Origin: a virus
Reading direction: 5' to 3' (one strand)
Length of the DNA: 64,000 nucleotides
Virus record (IMG/VR): IMGVR_UViG_3300031951_000060
Span: 1-64,000 of that record
The position numbers and the translations under genes are program-made. Every line of letters begins with the position of its first letter. Positions within the stretch are counted from its first letter, which is position 1. Positions 43,401 to 51,422 of the stretch are shown here, in pieces. Under the pieces are notes generated by a model. That model was not told the origin of the DNA and did not search any database. It worked only from the letters and a program-made list of their open reading frames with translations.

Positions 43401-43836
43401 TGTTCATACTGTTTATACCAGCAGTGGGAATACTGGTGGCAATAACGGTGGCAATAACGGTGGTAATAATGGAAATAGCGGATCAACTGGAAACAACTCT
43501 GGCGGAGGCGGAGGAGACTTTGGACTTACCTTCATGTCAACTGGTGGAATAGTTAAGGCAAAATACTTTGCAAATGGTGGAAGGCCATTAGGTAGTGATA
43601 TTGTTCCAGCAATGTTGACGCCAGGTGAATTCGTTATGAGCAGATATGCGGTTGAAAAGTATGGGCTAGACACTATGAAGGCAATAAATGGCGGAGAAAT
43701 GTCAGGCGACTCAGTGTATAATTATAGTATTAACGTAAATGTTAAGTCTGATGCTAATCCTGATGAAATTGCTAGAGCAGTAATGACACAGATTAAACAG
43801 GTAGATTCAAAGAAACTTAGGGGAGCACGTATATAA
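34453..43836 (+). CDS. Giant tape measure protein with kinase-like segment
   Basis: A 3127-residue protein that sets tail length and fills the tail tube. TTG start, since it begins MADVNSNININFN and GAGGTG lies upstream. The core tape-measure domain lies at about 200-520 (FRELEQATLKFRRVYGDAF, AFFLTAMKEGGINASEGANALK). Hydrophobic stretches at about 550-590 and 1596-1657 (GAMAAMMSGNAGMG-like) are candidate membrane-crossing segments. A GDVVPAMLSPEEAVIP motif near 700 is repeated near the C-terminus as SDIVPAMLTPGEFVM. Between, residues about 795-1060 read like a HipA/PI3K-type kinase fold (GGVYRKPNGELVVVKP, RADKDLSQSNV). A long coiled coil lies at about 2610-2900. At roughly 0.15 nm per residue the tail would be about 470 nm. 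Confidence 0.9.
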   Translation: MADVNSNININFNTADALAQLRRLQAGLSRFHQSLAEGNLAAANAQKGLNAQLVQAIGATGKFAVSQAKVASSTMAFTTALEKNKFSLREYYRYSMAAATANTRVLGKAFAQEREIINRARRDRVKALQAQYIQMSKAQGGFIDAMRVMPRTLMMANGRFTELGTRIQYAAQRQQFLNQLLKQGSTQLLNFGKNTQWAGRQLMVGLTIPLMMLGGYASKAFRELEQATLKFRRVYGDAFTNDTEVEAAVQNIRKLADEFTKYGVAVKDTVEMAATAAAAGFSGRALEEQVKTATKLAVLGQVEQQQALETTISLQNAFGLSTEELAEKINFLNAVENQTVVSIEDLTIAIPKAAPVVKQLGGSVEDLAFFLTAMKEGGINASEGANALKSGLASLINPTKKASAMLKDMGINITGIVEANKGDIKATVVGFARALDTLDPLNRARAIEQLFGKFQFARLSTLFQNVTKEGTQAARAFDLAGASVEELAILSEREMKKVEESVGVKFQAAVEQFKQDIMPLGKAFLEAVTPIVKFFGSLFEKFNKLSDNTKKVIAIIVGVVAGLGPIVLMTFGLLANGLANLIKLFATIRGGIAKLNGQTNILGAGFNYVTQEQLEQQAASQALHNTHTRLVEIFNVEKSAALQLAAAYSSLSSQMRNMAAQNPALFAGGMRGAAGAVSKLPKSPKGYEDGIISVPGPKGAGDVVPAMLSPEEAVIPSDRAKKYRGLITAIFQDKVPGFMAGRLPWGNAHPIKQSGAINIGMPKSFKDVTQSRQIADQIDKTVKSGKFGSMPPTDFGTLIQPFSGRSFPIRGVGGVYRKPNGELVVVKPTMDEKTALAELRATQIAREAHGLIAPKQSIKTMIDPTDATGKRKIIVLESPYDPRIAEATGKFTKKDMISQLVASTLRADKDLSQSNVSGKVLADVGTAGVFDRASGFRDFAKALPSMEEQAMINLLGVKGGAKKFFAQQTSGIAAKMSPKQYNEEIIKEIDRVLPRLKNTIAKFDLNPAEQIVYQNMIKRLEDGRKVDWSKLHSIHSKAGESIKKLEVGQNKKTYQDVIDAQTKKFALGNFEELKSDPTSKNQIDTIVKRLAKDSVDELEKLKTSNPKQYDLITDLLRKKKINNVTQHDLLKFVKDEMVYKDGLYYDKKSIEAGTTPASAGKTYEQVRKNVLYRLGLLEKDGQFSNIKKMTVSKLRFDMSPTDKKSGGWKQSIPKDSLLYKVLSAEEKRFKEENAAQGKKTDPLRSVKETMKALGYTDKEIAYQLRPELSHISKTGESGRGAEKWLKGTALFDARLLNNYMNTEKRATNILDWNDQNKNPLGLTRDQIKTFRSAADFMSTQTHPTTEAQVRLVRSATQLDMIAEDYLNKQPRKPKKFPDLGQVRQSRALAQLIDDRLGTRYYDKWIPKFNLPSGPAKSQNVLVNPNKEYMVDTKTGAITKLNISNTGSRPLGAVADTGNTNDRRVVTETATRRVATAGQARAFAGRTPFVMPGREGGDPRLSKNAQGRVQKAVQDQQRLLRSQNKFTEQQIRDALKRFRQVKIQEELAAANARKKAQLDREEIRNRQTKQISEKQKAKQERAERKAIRQEKVGRFSGGASMALGTAGMAAMMSGNAGMGMGLMGASAVAGMAPMLAGMGPVGWAVTGVTAAAGAFYLADKAAQKAAESQSKYVDSITATTEKMSQVGQLTNKVGASEIYSRKRQTSAADRYTTGFERGKEQFGETFIESEVGKSVFEGFKKNLTLGGIDAVKAISVQLAAYVSDGVMTAEQAHSVASQIGIELNNTTLISQISGQLLDLIGPEGQNLITDPLTVRMNLVQAQMDLAQSGNKNLMEEFAKSGINEDSWAWITDMFVETDYDKMSSQLAAINTQNLELNLAQQDSLSKQYDTELKKLQAQKAATTDKAKQKKIDDEIENVEKRRQSGLEALRAKNKEILDDQLKTYNIASQNSSLKNAFFDSLNAQVKTKYEGNPFLDSFLDKSAGLKSEELEVKIKTIVAAGDLGVESGQRIIEIFGDDEEGLETTLDLALTKHDPGSVTQLINGLGGVENEVAKKVLVDVMSKDPKEFDKTASAIALVQKMAGKEINIDTFFSNKDADGNEIDPLAKLNDLTKSLEAVEQIETPITKTALIQMKEVGGVSLDGILPLWDQWENLPDETKKTVLQEYVTVYKTITEGDVDAEIKKRVAAAGGGDTVQRYYSTEGARESVRQQLAGARTMQQVNQDIASAESKITDDDGGGGKKEDPYEWLLTRLKNVRNAAINAAGGLGELNKALAKSGSKSVKNKFMGIEQQLMGMNMNRQFIDWVTGMDPKEQAKYVKTATKKNVNPFTGKKEKGIKVGQTVLSSQAKKYEKGLDAAIVGDFNVAQQRTLDNIKYQEQAYRKLVAAGYDNLTIQRILEDEYMTQQIAIGQITKEELTTNAELTKQVSIRQRINGLISNGRDALQQQANIKQIPDVVKFFEKMSKEGMTLSSGALTSLIGDPEQLSGAIAAMEDYESGAEGARDRLKEIVDGLNAIKANSDIKIVIDYVQKNLAEKAQAGKEAAERVLSAKRSIYSNLTVGELGAQTVKNPLTGNITQVGKLAQAKVNARFATSAGGPGVPTNIAGQTLSGVQKQREELARRMQAVQLKTRDIQSRYSSAQDDLSKAQDNLEKALDAVDTKYDGLIETQKDKIDSIEEQIKTQFDDKITVLNKESGKLSNDLAIMDNLAEKINTKYDKQIEALQKVSDINQDIANSQRQQLDLADALSQGDIAAAARAAQEMRASSSESMLNAQMSGLDQARQRELGALRGAESGMTREQISERQFQITQEIYRLENDPARLLLEQQLQAAQAEITRLEKERVVELDKARVLNEKAIADAQALVDKIKIELEDQNKILATLEKQDLELESQETYLQSIVDEAIALDDSTGMTLEKWEETITKLIDVEALAQDYAIALAAAEDSAAAADASWQSILTTINSIPESVTTTHIINEIRNITENITQYVHTVYTSSGNTGGNNGGNNGGNNGNSGSTGNNSGGGGGDFGLTFMSTGGIVKAKYFANGGRPLGSDIVPAMLTPGEFVMSRYAVEKYGLDTMKAINGGEMSGDSVYNYSINVNVKSDANPDEIARAVMTQIKQVDSKKLRGARI

Positions 43837-44492
43837 TGGCAACATCTCAATACATGTCTGGTAGGAAAAAGTATCAAAGACCGCAGGCAATGCTTTGGTC
43901 TGAGAATTCTGGTACCCTAATTAACGGTGTTTATGTACCAAATGGGCTAGAGATAGGTCAAGATCCAGGTTCTGAATCTGATCAGTCTGTTTATGATCAA
44001 TTTTTAATATTATCAGATGATAACAGGAGTTCTATTGACTTTACCCCAACAAGAATAGAAACAAGAGAAAGAATGATTAATGGTCGTATGAGATCATATC
44101 ATGTTGCAGATAAATTAACTATTAATACATCTTGGAATATGCTTCCTTCAAGATCATATTTTACATCTCCAGATTTCAATGCAACTACTGGAATTTCTCC
44201 ACATAATGGATATGGTAGCCCAACGGGGGCTGATTTGCAATACACTACAGATGGTGGAGCAGGAGGAGTTGAGATATTAGATTGGTATGAAAATCACCAA
44301 GGCCCTTTTTGGGTATATCTTGCATATGATAAATATTCTAATTTTAATAAAGACTCTAATCCATATGCACATTTACCACAATACAATCAATTAATACAAA
44401 TGTATTTTTCTGATTTTAATTATAGTGTTGTAAAGCGTGGCGGAACTAATTTTGATTTCTGGAATATAAGTGTAACACTGGAAGAGGTATAA
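43836..44492 (+). CDS. Distal tail protein-like
   Basis: A 218-residue protein coupled to the tape measure through TAATG. The centre has DFTPTRIETRERMINGRMRS and TINTSWNMLPSR; the end has GTNFDFWNISVTLEEV, typical of a distal tail protein beta-sandwich that caps the tube and carries the tail tip. Place directly after the tape measure is the main support. No enzymatic motif. Confidence 0.6.
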   Translation: MATSQYMSGRKKYQRPQAMLWSENSGTLINGVYVPNGLEIGQDPGSESDQSVYDQFLILSDDNRSSIDFTPTRIETRERMINGRMRSYHVADKLTINTSWNMLPSRSYFTSPDFNATTGISPHNGYGSPTGADLQYTTDGGAGGVEILDWYENHQGPFWVYLAYDKYSNFNKDSNPYAHLPQYNQLIQMYFSDFNYSVVKRGGTNFDFWNISVTLEEV

Positions 44493-47400
44493 TGTTTCAG
44501 GCTGAAGAATTAAAATTACATTTAGAGAGTTCTTCAACAATAAGAACTCAAACCGCCATTATCGCTGAATGGAATATGAATATAGCAAACAACATATTCA
44601 GAATTGGCAACTATAGATATAGGCCATCATCAGACTCATCTGATAAATATAAAATAATTCCAAATACTTTTGACGTTAATGATCTTGGCAATTTCTATAC
44701 TGGTGCAACAGATGCCGATATCATAATAGATGGCGGAGTTAGTCCAGAAGACAATGATCAGCCATGGTTTTTATTTCCACAAAATAAAAAAAATAAAATG
44801 TTGTATTCGCTAGAAGATTGTTTTAAAAAATTTAGACCAAGATCTGGAATTAATAAGGCTGTTTATTTTCCAGGAAGAAAACTACACCATTCTAATCTAA
44901 ACATGTCTAATCGCCCCAGATACTACATGGCAGACAAAAATGATAACTTTAAATATTGGACATCTTTTAGAACAGATAGTGGTACATTAAGGGGCATAGC
45001 AAACAAGCCTTTGAACGGGCAGCAGTATATAGATGATGCCGCACCATTTGTTGTGTATGATAACCCAGTACCATCTAATAGGGTCATTATAAAAATGCAA
45101 ACAAATGTTGGCTCAGTTGACCTGGGTCCCTTCTCAAACTCCTCTGGTTCATTTTCAGATCCCTTGTATGGAGAGCAAAATAAGACAACTCCAGTTAAGT
45201 GGAAAGTTCAATCTCTACAAAATAATAATTGGGTGGATATTATTAGTTTTAATTCTGGCAGTAGAAGAAGAAATGGTACACCGATTATTAAAAGTGACGG
45301 ATATGTAGAACTATCTTATGGGCTAAAGGTTCCTGAAAAGTATCGTGATTATTTTGTTCGTGCTGAAGAATATACACATGAAGATTTTCTGCCAGAAAAA
45401 TCAATAAACGGATATGCATATTTAATTAAGGAAAATGAAGAAGATCTTGGCGTTTATCATATATGGTTTAATAGCGCATGGGAAACTTTTACGCCAGAAT
45501 ATGGGTGGCTTTTAGAAGAAGAAACAGTAGATAGACTAACAAATTTTGTTACAAATTTTGTAGACCCATTTAAATTTATATCTGATTCAGATGGAAGATC
45601 TATATTCCGTGAATTTGAATATATAAAAGGGCTAAGAATTGTAGTCGATACAATGAACAAAGTAGACTCTACTTTCGATCTTATTGAACTTTCTCCAAGA
45701 CTTTCTGCCGATATTACAGATACTGTGGTTGGTTTCGATGTATCAAAGACTGCCTCTGATTTAGGGGCAAGTGGCTTGCCAGTTGGACAATTACTGGCAT
45801 CAACTGGTACTATTAATATATTTGATTATAATAATTCATTTAATGAAAATAATACTAATAGCATAATTAGTCCTTATACCTCTCAAAACATCCAGATTAA
45901 GTTTTATGATGTTGTTGTTAATGTAGATGGTTATGATTACTTTGTACCCATCAAAACCATGTATTCAGAAGGATTTCCCTCATATTCTCATTCTGACAGG
46001 AAAGTAGATTTAACCCTTAGAGATTTATACTTTTATTTTGAATCATTAAAGGCACCAGAAATGTTAGTGACCAATGTTTCTTTGAGTTATGCTATCTCTT
46101 TGTTGTTAGATTCTGTAGGCTTTTCTAATTATGTTTTTAAGCGGATCAATGGAGAAAAAGAGTTAATTATTCCTTTTTTCTATATACCACCAGACAAAAC
46201 AGTTGCAGAAATACTAAATGATTTAGCAATTTCTAGTCAAACTGCTATGTTTTTTGATGAATATAATAATTTTGTTATGATGAGTAAAAATTATATGTTG
46301 CCAGATGTATCACAAAGAGATATAGACATAACTTTGCGTGGTTCTGACGACTTTATAGACTCTGGAGTTATTGAGAATAAAAATAAAAATATTTCTTTGA
46401 CTAACATTGTAGACATTTCATCTGAGGATAGGAATGTATATAATGATGGGGTAATTAACTATAGCACAAGATATATCCAAAGATCATACGGAAGCATTAA
46501 GCAAGCCTCAATGATAGATAATGAGGTCGCTGCAAAAAATTGGATATATAAACCAGCCCTTCTATGGGAAGTTTCTGGAGATCAGAATATAAGATCAATC
46601 AATAATGAGGTAAGTGATCAATCATCATATAACTTAGCGGCGATTCCGCTAAACTCAAATTTAACCTCTGCAGTTCCAGAGGTAGTTGGAAATAGACTAA
46701 CTAACAATGTAATAGACTTGGGCGAAGCAGTATATTGGCTTGGAAGATATAACGGATATCTTTACGCAAATGGTGAAATAATTAAATTTGATGCCGTTCA
46801 GTATAATATACCTGGAGCAGAAAAAAATATTATTAAAGAAGAATTAAATGGTACCATATCCTACACAACGCAAACTGTTGGGGCGGTAGGGAATGTCTGG
46901 ATTAGTAGTAACCAAGAGTACCAAGACTATATGTCAAAATTAGTGTTTAATGGAAAGATTTATCCAACAGGTCTTGTTCGTATATATGCGGAGCCAAAGT
47001 ATGAAGACATTAACGGTATAACTGTAATGAAAAATGGACCAGTTACAACACATGGTCGTGGACAATTTGGCACAGAGATTGTTGAGCACAGCGCTGGCTT
47101 ATCCAATGAATGGAAGAGCGACTCTTTTGTTCGTGGTGTTAATATGGAAAGTAAGCATTTATTTGGTTTGACTAATGGAGATATTTTAGATAATTCTGCT
47201 ATTGCGTCAAAGTCTTTGACAACGGGGGTTGCTGGAGCAAATAACACAAAAGCAAAAGATAATACTAGAAGTAGTATTATTAAAAACTTTTTGTCATATT
47301 CATATTTAAATGAGTCACAAAATAATACAAATAAATCGACACAGGCTGGATCAGTTCAATCTTCAGCATTAGTTATGGCTGGACCATCATTTAGTACTAC

Positions 47401-48886
47401 AGAGGCACCATTAAACTTTGTTTCATATCAATATAAGCCACTTAACAATAAGTATAAGCATTTTGGAACAAGGATGAGAGTTATAGGCAAAATTGAGGTT
47501 AGTGAGACAAAAGAGCAGACCCCAATAAATGCTACCCCTTATTATGTATTACCAGGAACTCAGCCTAACCAACAATTAAATATTGCTGGAGGGTCTGGCG
47601 GTATTGCAGTGATGCTTAATCCGAGTACTAACGTAGGATATTATTTTGAAATTGTTGCACTAACTGAAAAAAATGTTAGTGAATATTCGGCAGACATAGA
47701 TAATTTGCACAATGTTATTTTTTATAAAGTTTATGCAAACTCAGAGGGCAAGGCAATCCCTATTAAACTGTGGGGAGGACTCAGCAACATAATTGTTGAT
47801 GACGGCAAATTTACTGGTCAGGCAAGAATGATGGGGGAACAAAATCCAACTGTATATGATCTTGCCGTAGAGTATCAGGATATTGGAAGCACGAGAAGGT
47901 TTTATCTGTATATTAATAATAATCTTGTTAAGGTTATTGATGACTCTTCTCCTTTGCCTGTTTATAACAATGTTGCTCTTTTTGTTCGTGGTGGGTCAAG
48001 GTGTATGTTTGAAAATATTTACGCATTGGCAAATAACTATAGCCAAAATACTTCTTTTTCTTTAGAAACACCAGTATCAGCAGCCTTTGGCGATGACCAC
48101 ATAACAGCAAATGAATCATTTAGAAAGTATGCAATGTCTGGCATGGTTCAGTCAACCTATCTATCAGGAATTAATCCAGGACAGCCACCATCTTTTAATA
48201 TTTATTTTGATGAATTTGGTACAATAATGAGAGAAGCGGCTTATTTAAAGGTTAAATATGATAAGGCATATCCAGCATTATATGCTCAATTATCTCCAAC
48301 CTTCAATAGAATAAAAGGATACACAGTTTCTGGATTTAGGGCAGGCTCATATGGGGCAGAATTTTTAGTATTTAATGCTACCGATACATCTTTAAATTTA
48401 GACGAAACTAGTGGAAATTATTTAAGAATTCAAGGAATTACCTTTACGCAAGAATCAACTAATCAGTTAACAGTTGATGCCTATTTTGCAAAAAATGCTA
48501 ATTTTTCTGATCCAGAATTAAGCAAAAGCGGAACCATAATATCTCCGATTCGTGCTGCACTTGATTATGATAAAATAAAAACAAGCAGATTAACATATGG
48601 TAAAAAAGAATTTTCATTAGAGACTCCATATGTTCAATCTAACGATGATGCTAATGATTTAATGGCTTGGATGACCAATAAGATATTAAGACCAAGGAAA
48701 AACGTGGGGGTTAGAATTTTTGCTAATCCAATGATTCAGTTGGGTGATGTTGTAAACATTAATTATAAGGACGACCTTGGTAATGATATAATTGCATCAA
48801 GCGATAAAAGGTTTGTGGTCTATCATATAGACTATAATAAAAAATATCAGGGACCAGAGATGGTTCTCTATTTGAGTGAGGTATAG
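44492..48886 (+). CDS. Giant tail tip protein (Tal-like, LamG-containing)
   Basis: A 1464-residue protein coupled to the distal tail gene. The middle part (about 520-640) contains ISLLLDSVGFSNYVFK and FFYIPPDKTVAEILNDL, as in tail-associated proteins of the gp27/Tal lineage that form the tip hub. A concanavalin/LamG-like jelly-roll follows near 1100-1190 (RRFYLYINNNLVKVIDD, LFVRGGSRCMFENIYAL). The C-terminus has a second hub-like segment (MIQLGDVVNINYKDD). Without lytic motif, it is likely structural and sugar-binding rather than an enzyme. Confidence 0.7.
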   Translation: MFQAEELKLHLESSSTIRTQTAIIAEWNMNIANNIFRIGNYRYRPSSDSSDKYKIIPNTFDVNDLGNFYTGATDADIIIDGGVSPEDNDQPWFLFPQNKKNKMLYSLEDCFKKFRPRSGINKAVYFPGRKLHHSNLNMSNRPRYYMADKNDNFKYWTSFRTDSGTLRGIANKPLNGQQYIDDAAPFVVYDNPVPSNRVIIKMQTNVGSVDLGPFSNSSGSFSDPLYGEQNKTTPVKWKVQSLQNNNWVDIISFNSGSRRRNGTPIIKSDGYVELSYGLKVPEKYRDYFVRAEEYTHEDFLPEKSINGYAYLIKENEEDLGVYHIWFNSAWETFTPEYGWLLEEETVDRLTNFVTNFVDPFKFISDSDGRSIFREFEYIKGLRIVVDTMNKVDSTFDLIELSPRLSADITDTVVGFDVSKTASDLGASGLPVGQLLASTGTINIFDYNNSFNENNTNSIISPYTSQNIQIKFYDVVVNVDGYDYFVPIKTMYSEGFPSYSHSDRKVDLTLRDLYFYFESLKAPEMLVTNVSLSYAISLLLDSVGFSNYVFKRINGEKELIIPFFYIPPDKTVAEILNDLAISSQTAMFFDEYNNFVMMSKNYMLPDVSQRDIDITLRGSDDFIDSGVIENKNKNISLTNIVDISSEDRNVYNDGVINYSTRYIQRSYGSIKQASMIDNEVAAKNWIYKPALLWEVSGDQNIRSINNEVSDQSSYNLAAIPLNSNLTSAVPEVVGNRLTNNVIDLGEAVYWLGRYNGYLYANGEIIKFDAVQYNIPGAEKNIIKEELNGTISYTTQTVGAVGNVWISSNQEYQDYMSKLVFNGKIYPTGLVRIYAEPKYEDINGITVMKNGPVTTHGRGQFGTEIVEHSAGLSNEWKSDSFVRGVNMESKHLFGLTNGDILDNSAIASKSLTTGVAGANNTKAKDNTRSSIIKNFLSYSYLNESQNNTNKSTQAGSVQSSALVMAGPSFSTTEAPLNFVSYQYKPLNNKYKHFGTRMRVIGKIEVSETKEQTPINATPYYVLPGTQPNQQLNIAGGSGGIAVMLNPSTNVGYYFEIVALTEKNVSEYSADIDNLHNVIFYKVYANSEGKAIPIKLWGGLSNIIVDDGKFTGQARMMGEQNPTVYDLAVEYQDIGSTRRFYLYINNNLVKVIDDSSPLPVYNNVALFVRGGSRCMFENIYALANNYSQNTSFSLETPVSAAFGDDHITANESFRKYAMSGMVQSTYLSGINPGQPPSFNIYFDEFGTIMREAAYLKVKYDKAYPALYAQLSPTFNRIKGYTVSGFRAGSYGAEFLVFNATDTSLNLDETSGNYLRIQGITFTQESTNQLTVDAYFAKNANFSDPELSKSGTIISPIRAALDYDKIKTSRLTYGKKEFSLETPYVQSNDDANDLMAWMTNKILRPRKNVGVRIFANPMIQLGDVVNINYKDDLGNDIIASSDKRFVVYHIDYNKKYQGPEMVLYLSEV

Positions 48887-48888
48887 TA

Positions 48889-49392
48889 ATGTCAGTTAAT
48901 AGTACTCCAAGTTTGCCACAAGGAACTGCATCACAGTCAGGATCTGCAACTTCTGCAATTAAGCCAGCAACTCCAGATATTATACTATTTGATGACGAAT
49001 CCACTCCAATAGAAATAATGACAGACCTTATATTTGAAAATATAGGTGGTCAGGAGTTAGTTAACATATTAAGGTCTGATATTATAAATGGACAAAATGT
49101 TGTGTATCAGCCAATTAAAAATCTAACAAACTTATACTTTCAATATAATCCCCAAAATATTTTAGCATTACAAGATGTAGATTATAATTATTTTAAAAAA
49201 TTTCCAATTAATTTTTCTACCAAGGTACCAGAGTATGGGACTGGGCCAGAGGGGGCTATAGTTTATATTGACCCAGTCACTGGAGATTTAGTAATAAATG
49301 TTGTTAATTTGGCAAGAGATGAGCAGGTAGAGGTATCAATAGTCGCAGATGGCTCGATACTTGATGATACAATATATGAGGTGAATCAATGA
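48889..49392 (+). CDS. Baseplate protein, uncharacterised
   Basis: A 167-residue protein. The first 40 residues are Ser/Thr/Pro-rich and flexible; the rest is mixed (IIDGQNVVYQPIKN-like, VPEYGTGPEGAIVYIDPVTG, VSIVADGSILDDTIY). Its place directly after the tail tip hub gene, with the next gene overlapping as ATGA, suggests a tail-tip or baseplate accessory. No family recognised. Confidence 0.5.
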   Translation: MSVNSTPSLPQGTASQSGSATSAIKPATPDIILFDDESTPIEIMTDLIFENIGGQELVNILRSDIINGQNVVYQPIKNLTNLYFQYNPQNILALQDVDYNYFKKFPINFSTKVPEYGTGPEGAIVYIDPVTGDLVINVVNLARDEQVEVSIVADGSILDDTIYEVNQ

Positions 49393-50522
49393 TTACAAAT
49401 ATAGGCAAAGGTATATTGGCAAAGTATCTTATAGGGCAGGCGCCAGCATATGCGTCTTATCTTGCCATAGGCTGTGGAGCAAAGCCACTACCGTCTAACC
49501 ATAACTTTACAGAGGCCGAACTCGCTGCTTATTTTGCCAAACAGTCATTAGATTTTGAAATGTTTCGTGTTCCAATTACGTCAAGAGGGTATGTAAATGA
49601 AAATGGAAGCAATAAGATAGTTTTAACGGCAGAATTGCCAACAGACGAAAGATACGAAATAACCGAGGTTGGAATTTACTCAGCAGGCGCAAATCCATCT
49701 GCTGGTGCTTATGATAGTAGATCTCTTTTTGCATTTACAGTAAATGAAAACTGGGAATATCATAATGAGAGCACTGCAACAGAGTTACCAATTGTTTATG
49801 AACCATTAGATGGCTCAAACAATGACAATATTATAAATCAAACATATAAGGCTTTTCAGACCAATTCAGACAATCGACTTTTTACTAACTCTGATAGAAT
49901 TGCTAGATATGAAAGAGCAAGGTTTTATAATAACGTAGTAATGCTAAGAGGAGATCTTTCTAATCTGTCAGTGTCTGGCGATCATTTAGATTTTTCTACA
50001 GGGTCAAACCACATTCATCTACTTGGAACTTCACTAGATTTTAATAAAAATGCACCAACAGATGAGGTTAAGTTAGCATTTTGTATCATCAATAAAGATC
50101 CAGATCCATCAATTATTCCAGATGAGGTAAGAATACTTTTAGAATTTGCAGAAAGTGACTCACCAGGAAATGGTCAGTGGGCTAGATTTGAAATTGTGAT
50201 GTCTGCTGACGATTATGATTTTTCAGAAAATCGATATTATGTAATTACAAAACAATTACAAGAACTTTATAAGAGTACTGGATTCACTTGGAATAATGTC
50301 AGTATTATTAAATTTTACACTACAGTAATTAAAAATAATGTTGCATCATCTGATTTTTATATAGGTCTTGATGCCGTTAGGTTTGAAAATATATCAACAA
50401 CTAATCCAGTATATGGTTTGACTGGATATACTGTTTTAAAAAATACAAATGCTGAAACAGTAGTCAAGGCTGCGAACACAAGTAATTATGTTGAGTTTAG
50501 ATTTGCAATGGATGTGCAATAA
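49389..50522 (+). CDS. Baseplate/tail-tip protein
   Basis: A 377-residue protein starting at ATG 49389 that overlaps the upstream stop. The start NIGKGILAKYLIGQAPAYAS, AIGCGAKPL, then ELPTDERYEITEVGIYSAG (about 90) resemble the N-terminal domain of many baseplate wedge and fibre-connector proteins. The second half is beta-rich with no clear match. Likely a connector that carries fibres. Confidence 0.6.
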   Translation: MITNIGKGILAKYLIGQAPAYASYLAIGCGAKPLPSNHNFTEAELAAYFAKQSLDFEMFRVPITSRGYVNENGSNKIVLTAELPTDERYEITEVGIYSAGANPSAGAYDSRSLFAFTVNENWEYHNESTATELPIVYEPLDGSNNDNIINQTYKAFQTNSDNRLFTNSDRIARYERARFYNNVVMLRGDLSNLSVSGDHLDFSTGSNHIHLLGTSLDFNKNAPTDEVKLAFCIINKDPDPSIIPDEVRILLEFAESDSPGNGQWARFEIVMSADDYDFSENRYYVITKQLQELYKSTGFTWNNVSIIKFYTTVIKNNVASSDFYIGLDAVRFENISTTNPVYGLTGYTVLKNTNAETVVKAANTSNYVEFRFAMDVQ

Positions 50523-50962
50523 TGCCAACACCAGATCAAGGCATTAAAAAAGTAATTATTCCTAAAGCCAAACTTCCTGGATTCTTTGGAGAAAACAGAA
50601 AATATATACTTAGATATAGACTTATATCAGAAGATAAAAATAGAACGTCTCATTGGTCCCCAGCATATAAAATAGTAACCGAAGATACTCCGTCAGAAAT
50701 TTTAAATAGTATGGTTATAGATACTGCAAATAGGATAATTAACCTTACCTGGGAACCACAGAATAATATGGAAGAATATTTTATTTATGTTAAATGGAAT
50801 AATGCTGGATGGCAATATTATGGTAAAACTTCACAAACAAACTACTCTATTGTATATAACTCAGAAAGAACATATGTTCATGTTGCTGTTCAAGCAAAAA
50901 CTATCCCATTAGAAAGATTTGCAGATGCCATTTTATTTGAAAACGAAGGCGATCTGGTATAA
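50522..50962 (+). CDS. Fibronectin type III-like tail protein
   Basis: A 146-residue protein coupled through TAATG. Residues about 35-130 show a fibronectin-III-like pattern: SHWSPAYKIVTEDTPSEI, INLTWEPQNNMEEYFIYVKW, then WQYYGKTSQTNYSIVY. Ig-like folds are common on tail tips for weak carbohydrate contact. N-terminal segment IKKVIIPKAKLPGF probably docks to the hub. Confidence 0.6.
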   Translation: MPTPDQGIKKVIIPKAKLPGFFGENRKYILRYRLISEDKNRTSHWSPAYKIVTEDTPSEILNSMVIDTANRIINLTWEPQNNMEEYFIYVKWNNAGWQYYGKTSQTNYSIVYNSERTYVHVAVQAKTIPLERFADAILFENEGDLV

Positions 50963-50963
50963 T
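50955..50963 (+). promoter_or_regulatory. Extended -10 element TGGTATAAT
   Basis: Perfect TG-G-TATAAT overlapping the stop codon of the upstream gene, 15 bases before ATG 50979. Confidence 0.5.
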
Positions 50964-50978
50964 TAGATAGGAGAAATT

Positions 50979-51422
50979 ATGGCAAAAATACCATCACCAG
51001 AACCAGGGCAACCAATAGACGTTGCGTATATAGATCAAATCGTTAGGTCAATTAATGATCTTTCTGTTCAAGTGTCTCCAGCAATCTATAAGTATGTTAC
51101 AGTAGATGTTCCAAACTTCACATCTCAAAGTGCTAAGATTTCTGAAACAAGAGTTATTGCTGGATACGTTGATGTTGTAAAAAGTGGAAATCAAAGTGTA
51201 GGAAGTCAGCATCCATTTTCATATCCATTTAAACCAGAGTTTAAGTATCCTCCAATAGTTACAGCAACCCCAGTCAATATAGGTGGAACTGAGGCAGGAC
51301 GAAATGTTCACGTTGTAATTAAATCTATCACTACTTCAAGAGTTGATGGTGTAGTTAATTTTAATTCTACTGGAGATGTTTCTATCGGCGTTAATTTAAT
51401 TATCGTCGGCATACCTAATTAA
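50979..51422 (+). CDS. Tail fibre protein, H-type lectin-like
   Basis: A 147-residue protein with a short helical start (PIDVAYIDQIVRSINDL), then a beta-rich body. FSYPFKPEFKYPPIVTATPV followed by closing strands VNFNSTGDVSIGVNLIIVGI is a pattern found in H-type lectin-like fibre tips of phages, in which an F-x-x-x-F-x-x-x-P-x-V segment contacts sugar. Position after the fibronectin-like gene fits a tail-tip adhesin. GGAG ribosome site. Confidence 0.6.
   Translation: MAKIPSPEPGQPIDVAYIDQIVRSINDLSVQVSPAIYKYVTVDVPNFTSQSAKISETRVIAGYVDVVKSGNQSVGSQHPFSYPFKPEFKYPPIVTATPVNIGGTEAGRNVHVVIKSITTSRVDGVVNFNSTGDVSIGVNLIIVGIPN

Noticed and set aside
34089-43673. Several minus-strand frames opposite chaperone and tape measure genes
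   Set aside because: Shadows of Ala/Lys-rich coding sequence; none has start signals or family features.
43830-43840. TATAAT at the end of the tape measure gene as a promoter
   Set aside because: It overlaps a TAATG coupling; without TG extension or -35 it is explained by the codons at the gene junction.
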